Part shown: positions 31,912 through 34,555 of the stretch, piece after piece | Numbering within the stretch: position 1 is the stretch's first letter | Layout of the letters: each line of letters opens with the position of its first letter | Source: Pseudideonella sakaiensis | Lineage (GTDB): Bacteria > Pseudomonadota > Gammaproteobacteria > Burkholderiales > Burkholderiaceae_C | Direction of reading: 5' to 3' | Assembly (NCBI RefSeq): GCF_001293525.1 | Contig: NZ_BBYR01000056.1 | Span: 1-34,555 of the forward strand | Length of the DNA stretch: 34,555 nucleotides | Made by a program: the position numbers and the translations under genes | The notes under the pieces: model-generated | Seen by the model: only the letters and a program-made list of their open reading frames with translations | What the model was told of the DNA's origin: nothing | Databases searched by the model: none

Positions 31912-34555
31912 GTCCACTGCCGCGTAGGCAGCTCAGGAAAGGTCGCCGACCACCGCGCCGGGCACCGTAACGTCCACTGCCGCGTAGGCAGCTCAGGAAA
32001 CAAGGGAGGCAGCAACCCGACCGCTCCGGAGGTCCACTGCCGCGTAGGCAGCTCAGGAAGCTCCGACGCCGAACTGCGCGCCGCCGCAGCGGTCCACTGC
32101 CGCGTAGGCAGCTCAGGAAGATCCAGACCGAGACGCGGTTCATCTGGCGGGGTCCACTGCCGCGTAGGCAGCTCAGGAATGCAGGACCAGGAGCATGAGG
32201 GTGTGCTGCATGTCCACTGCCGCGTAGGCAGCTCAGGAATTCGTGCAGGCCGTCGTCGACCAGCTCGGCGCGTCCACTGCCGCGTAGGCAGCTCAGGAAA
32301 CGAGAGCGCGACGACGCTGACCCTGTCGGTCGTCCACTGCCGCGTAGGCAGCTCAGGAATTGACGTGCCAGTTGATCAGCGCCTGCAAAGCGTCCACCGC
32401 CGCGTAGGCAGCTCAGGAAATGGTGAACTCGCCGCGCCCGCCCGGGGGCCCGTCCACTGCCGCGTAGGCAGCTCAGGAAGACCGGATCACGGGCCAAGGC
32501 CCGAACGGAGGGTCCACTGCCGCGTAGGCAGCTCAGGAATGCAGCCCGTGACGCAGGCCAGCGGCCGGCGCGTCCACTGCCGCGTAGGCAGCTCAGGAAT
32601 CATGCATGACGATTTCCTTCCAGTCGCTGGCGTCCACTGCCGCGTAGGCAGCTCAGGAATCGTCGACGGGCCGTCGCTGTACGCCCTGAACGTCCACTGC
32701 CGCGTAGGCAGCTCAGGAATCGCGGCTGATGCTGAGCGCAAAGCGCTGATCGTCTACTGCCGCGTAGGCAGCTCAGGAAACGAAGGCGCAGGTTGGCCTC
32801 GGCAACGTCGAGTCCACTGCCGCGTAGGCAGCTCAGGAATAGTTGAACTTGCTTTCCGCCCCAGTAGATGCGTCCACTGCCGCGTAGGCAGCTCAGGAAG
32901 CACCGGCTGCTACATCATTTGCGTAGACAGGGTCCACTGCCGCGTAGGCAGCTCAGGAATGCTGTTTGGAGTCGCCGAGGGGCTCAGTGCTGTCCACTGC
33001 CGCGTAGGCAGCTCAGGAATGGTGCCCGTCGACGCGCATCAGCTCGGGCGCGTCCACTGCCGCGTAGGCAGCTCAGGAATACGCCGCCTCGCAGGCCGAG
33101 TGCGCCGCGATGTCCACTGCCGCGTAGGCAGCTCAGGAATCAGCGGCTGGGAGGTGCTGTTCGCGGTGCTCGTCCACTGCCGCGTAGGCAGCTCAGGAAA
33201 GATCCTTGGGCCAGCCTACGGCCAGCTCGGCGTCCACTGCCGCGTAGGCAGCTCAGGAAATCGTCATGGAGACCGACATCGGCACCGGCTCGTCCACTGC
33301 CGCGTAGGCAGCTCAGGAATCAACCTTCCGGGAGGAACCTCATGGAGAAGGGTCCACTGCCGCGTAGGCAGCTCAGGAAGTCGAGGAGATGCTGAGCCGC
33401 AACCGCATCGCGTCCACTGCCGCGTAGGCAGCTCAGGAATATACGAGCGAACGTGTGCACGCCCCTGCGGAGTCCACTGCCGCGTAGGCAGCTCAGGAAT
33501 CGACGATGGGGATCTCGCCGCACTCGACCCAGTCCACTGCCGCGTAGGCAGCTCAGGAATGGCCTACAACATCGGCCCCGGCCGCGACGGCGTCCACTGC
33601 CGCGTAGGCAGCTCAGGAAGATGAGGTAGCGAGGGCGTTCCAGGCCAAAGCGTCCACTGCCGCGTAGGCAGCTCAGGAAATTCCAGCGCCATCTACCGCG
33701 CTAGAGTCATCGTCCACTGCCGCGTAGGCAGCTCAGGAATTCTGATGGGCGCAGTGCTGGAGTCAGGCCGCGTCCACTGCCGCGTAGGCAGCTCAGGAAG
33801 CTCACCGCGGCCCTGATGCCGGCCGCGACTGGTCCACTGCCGCGTAGGCAGCTCAGGAAAGCAGCGCAGGAGGTAGCCGGCGGCTAGGCCGGTCCACTGC
33901 CGCGTAGGCAGCTCAGGAATGATGGTCCGCCTGATGCGGCAGGCACAGTGCGTCCACTGCCGCGTAGGCAGCTCAGGAAGTCGTGGCGATGTCCCACTTC
34001 ACGACCTCGGCGTCCACTGCCGCGTAGGCAGCTCAGGAATGTCCACGCTCGGCGACGAGCCCCAAGCCCTTGTCCACTGCCGCGTAGGCAGCTCAGGAAT
34101 TGCTGAAAGGCTCGACGCTGTTCAGTACGCCGTCCACTGCCGCGTAGGCAGCTCAGGAAACCTCCGGGAACCCGTCGTGCGTCCGGCCGTCGTCCACTGC
34201 CGCGTAGGCAGCTCAGGAATCAATCAGGGGGCACCGAACGCGGAGCGGTTAGTCCACTGCCGCGTAGGCAGCTCAGGAACGCCCCTACGAGATCCTGCTG
34301 CGCTTCCATCCGTGCACTGCCGCGTAGGCAGCTCAGGAAAAACCGAGCGTTCTTCGACTCTGATCGAACGAGTCCACTGCCGCGTAGGCAGCTCAGGAAA
34401 CCGTAGAGGTCCTGAGACGCGCCTGCGCCATGTCCACTGCCGCGTAGGCAGCTCAGGAAAGCCTATCGGGCATCTCCGGCCACCTTCGGTCGTCCACTGC
34501 CGCGTAGGCAGCTCAGGAAGGCTCGATGAGGTCGATCTTGTCCCGCAGGGCGTCC
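31912..34555 (+). CRISPR. Type I-F CRISPR array, 44 repeats and spacers, open at the window end
   Basis: Repeats of 28 bp start at 31912 and recur every 60 bp: 44 complete copies (last 34492-34519), 44 spacers of exactly 32 bp, and 4 bp of a 45th repeat at the edge. The repeat has 5' GTCCA, a stem CTGCC/GGCAG around loop GCGTA, and 3' CTCAGGAA, the expected 8-nt 5' handle after Csy4 cutting. Three repeats deviate: number 9 (32392, T7 to C, inside the stem), 15 (32752, C4 to T) and 41 (34312, C3 to G). No two spacers look alike. The repeat differs from the common I-F repeat at about five positions, all towards G or C. Confidence 0.99.

Noticed and set aside
32179-33624. Long open frame through the CRISPR array with repeated VHCRVGSSG
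   Set aside because: The repeat-spacer unit is 60 bp, a multiple of three, so a stop-free repeat keeps the frame open. It is an artefact of the array; the minus-strand counterparts (for example 31742-32497) are the same.
31912-34555. Duplicated spacers or spacers matching other parts of this window
   Set aside because: Reading the spacers side by side showed no duplicates or obvious matches in the window, but this was by eye and would need a search.

Overview
The window comes from a very GC-rich bacterium. It carries the bacterial tetrahydromethanopterin (H4MPT) and methylofuran one-carbon pathway, followed by a complete type I-F CRISPR-Cas locus. The gene set (MtdB, beta-RFAP synthase, FhcBADC, an Fae homologue, DmrB, MfnB/D/E/F, a quinoprotein-associated SoxYZ-like carrier, an AcoR-type sigma-54 activator) fits a facultative methylotroph of the Betaproteobacteria, probably Burkholderiales. 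That placement is inference from gene content and GC; there is no rRNA or tRNA here.

Positions 1-22,365 hold the C1 module in several tightly packed operons. On the minus strand, folB-like, beta-RFAP synthase, mtdB and a truncated ATP-grasp gene form one unit (2806 down to 1). Divergent to it is the sigma-54 activator gene (2987-5005). Next is a plus-strand operon joined by stop/start overlaps: dmrB, a DHPS-related gene, a DUF447 gene, mfnB and a TonB-C-like gene (5064-9519). A SoxYZ-like gene follows. The minus-strand mfnD-mfnF-mfnE operon faces a HisA-like gene, and their start codons overlap. Finally come fhcB-A-D-C, a fae homologue and a pabB-pabC fusion. These genes cover formaldehyde capture and oxidation to formate (MtdB, Fhc, perhaps the Fae homologue), H4MPT synthesis (FolB-like, PabBC supplying p-aminobenzoate, beta-RFAP synthase, DmrB) and methylofuran synthesis (MfnB, D, E, F). 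Methenyl-H4MPT cyclohydrolase and the alcohol dehydrogenases are not in the window.

Two -24/-12 (sigma-54) promoter matches sit just where pathway operons begin: one before fhcB (14837-14851) and one on the minus strand before folB (2883-2897). With the activator gene in the same cluster, and a repeated ACAC-A-GTGT-type dyad about 120-170 bp upstream of the fhcB promoter, they suggest a dedicated sigma-54 circuit for the pathway. This is the most interesting regulatory hypothesis here.

From about 22,366 onward the base composition and codon use become visibly less GC-rich. A DUF433/DUF5615 toxin-antitoxin pair (22,511-23,138) precedes cas1, cas2-3, csy1, csy2, csy3 and csy4 (23,394-31,788), a 123-bp leader with a perfect IHF consensus, and a CRISPR array (31,912 to the window end). 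The array has 44 complete 28-bp repeats and 44 spacers, every spacer exactly 32 bp, and continues past the window. All Cas proteins look intact, so the system is probably functional.
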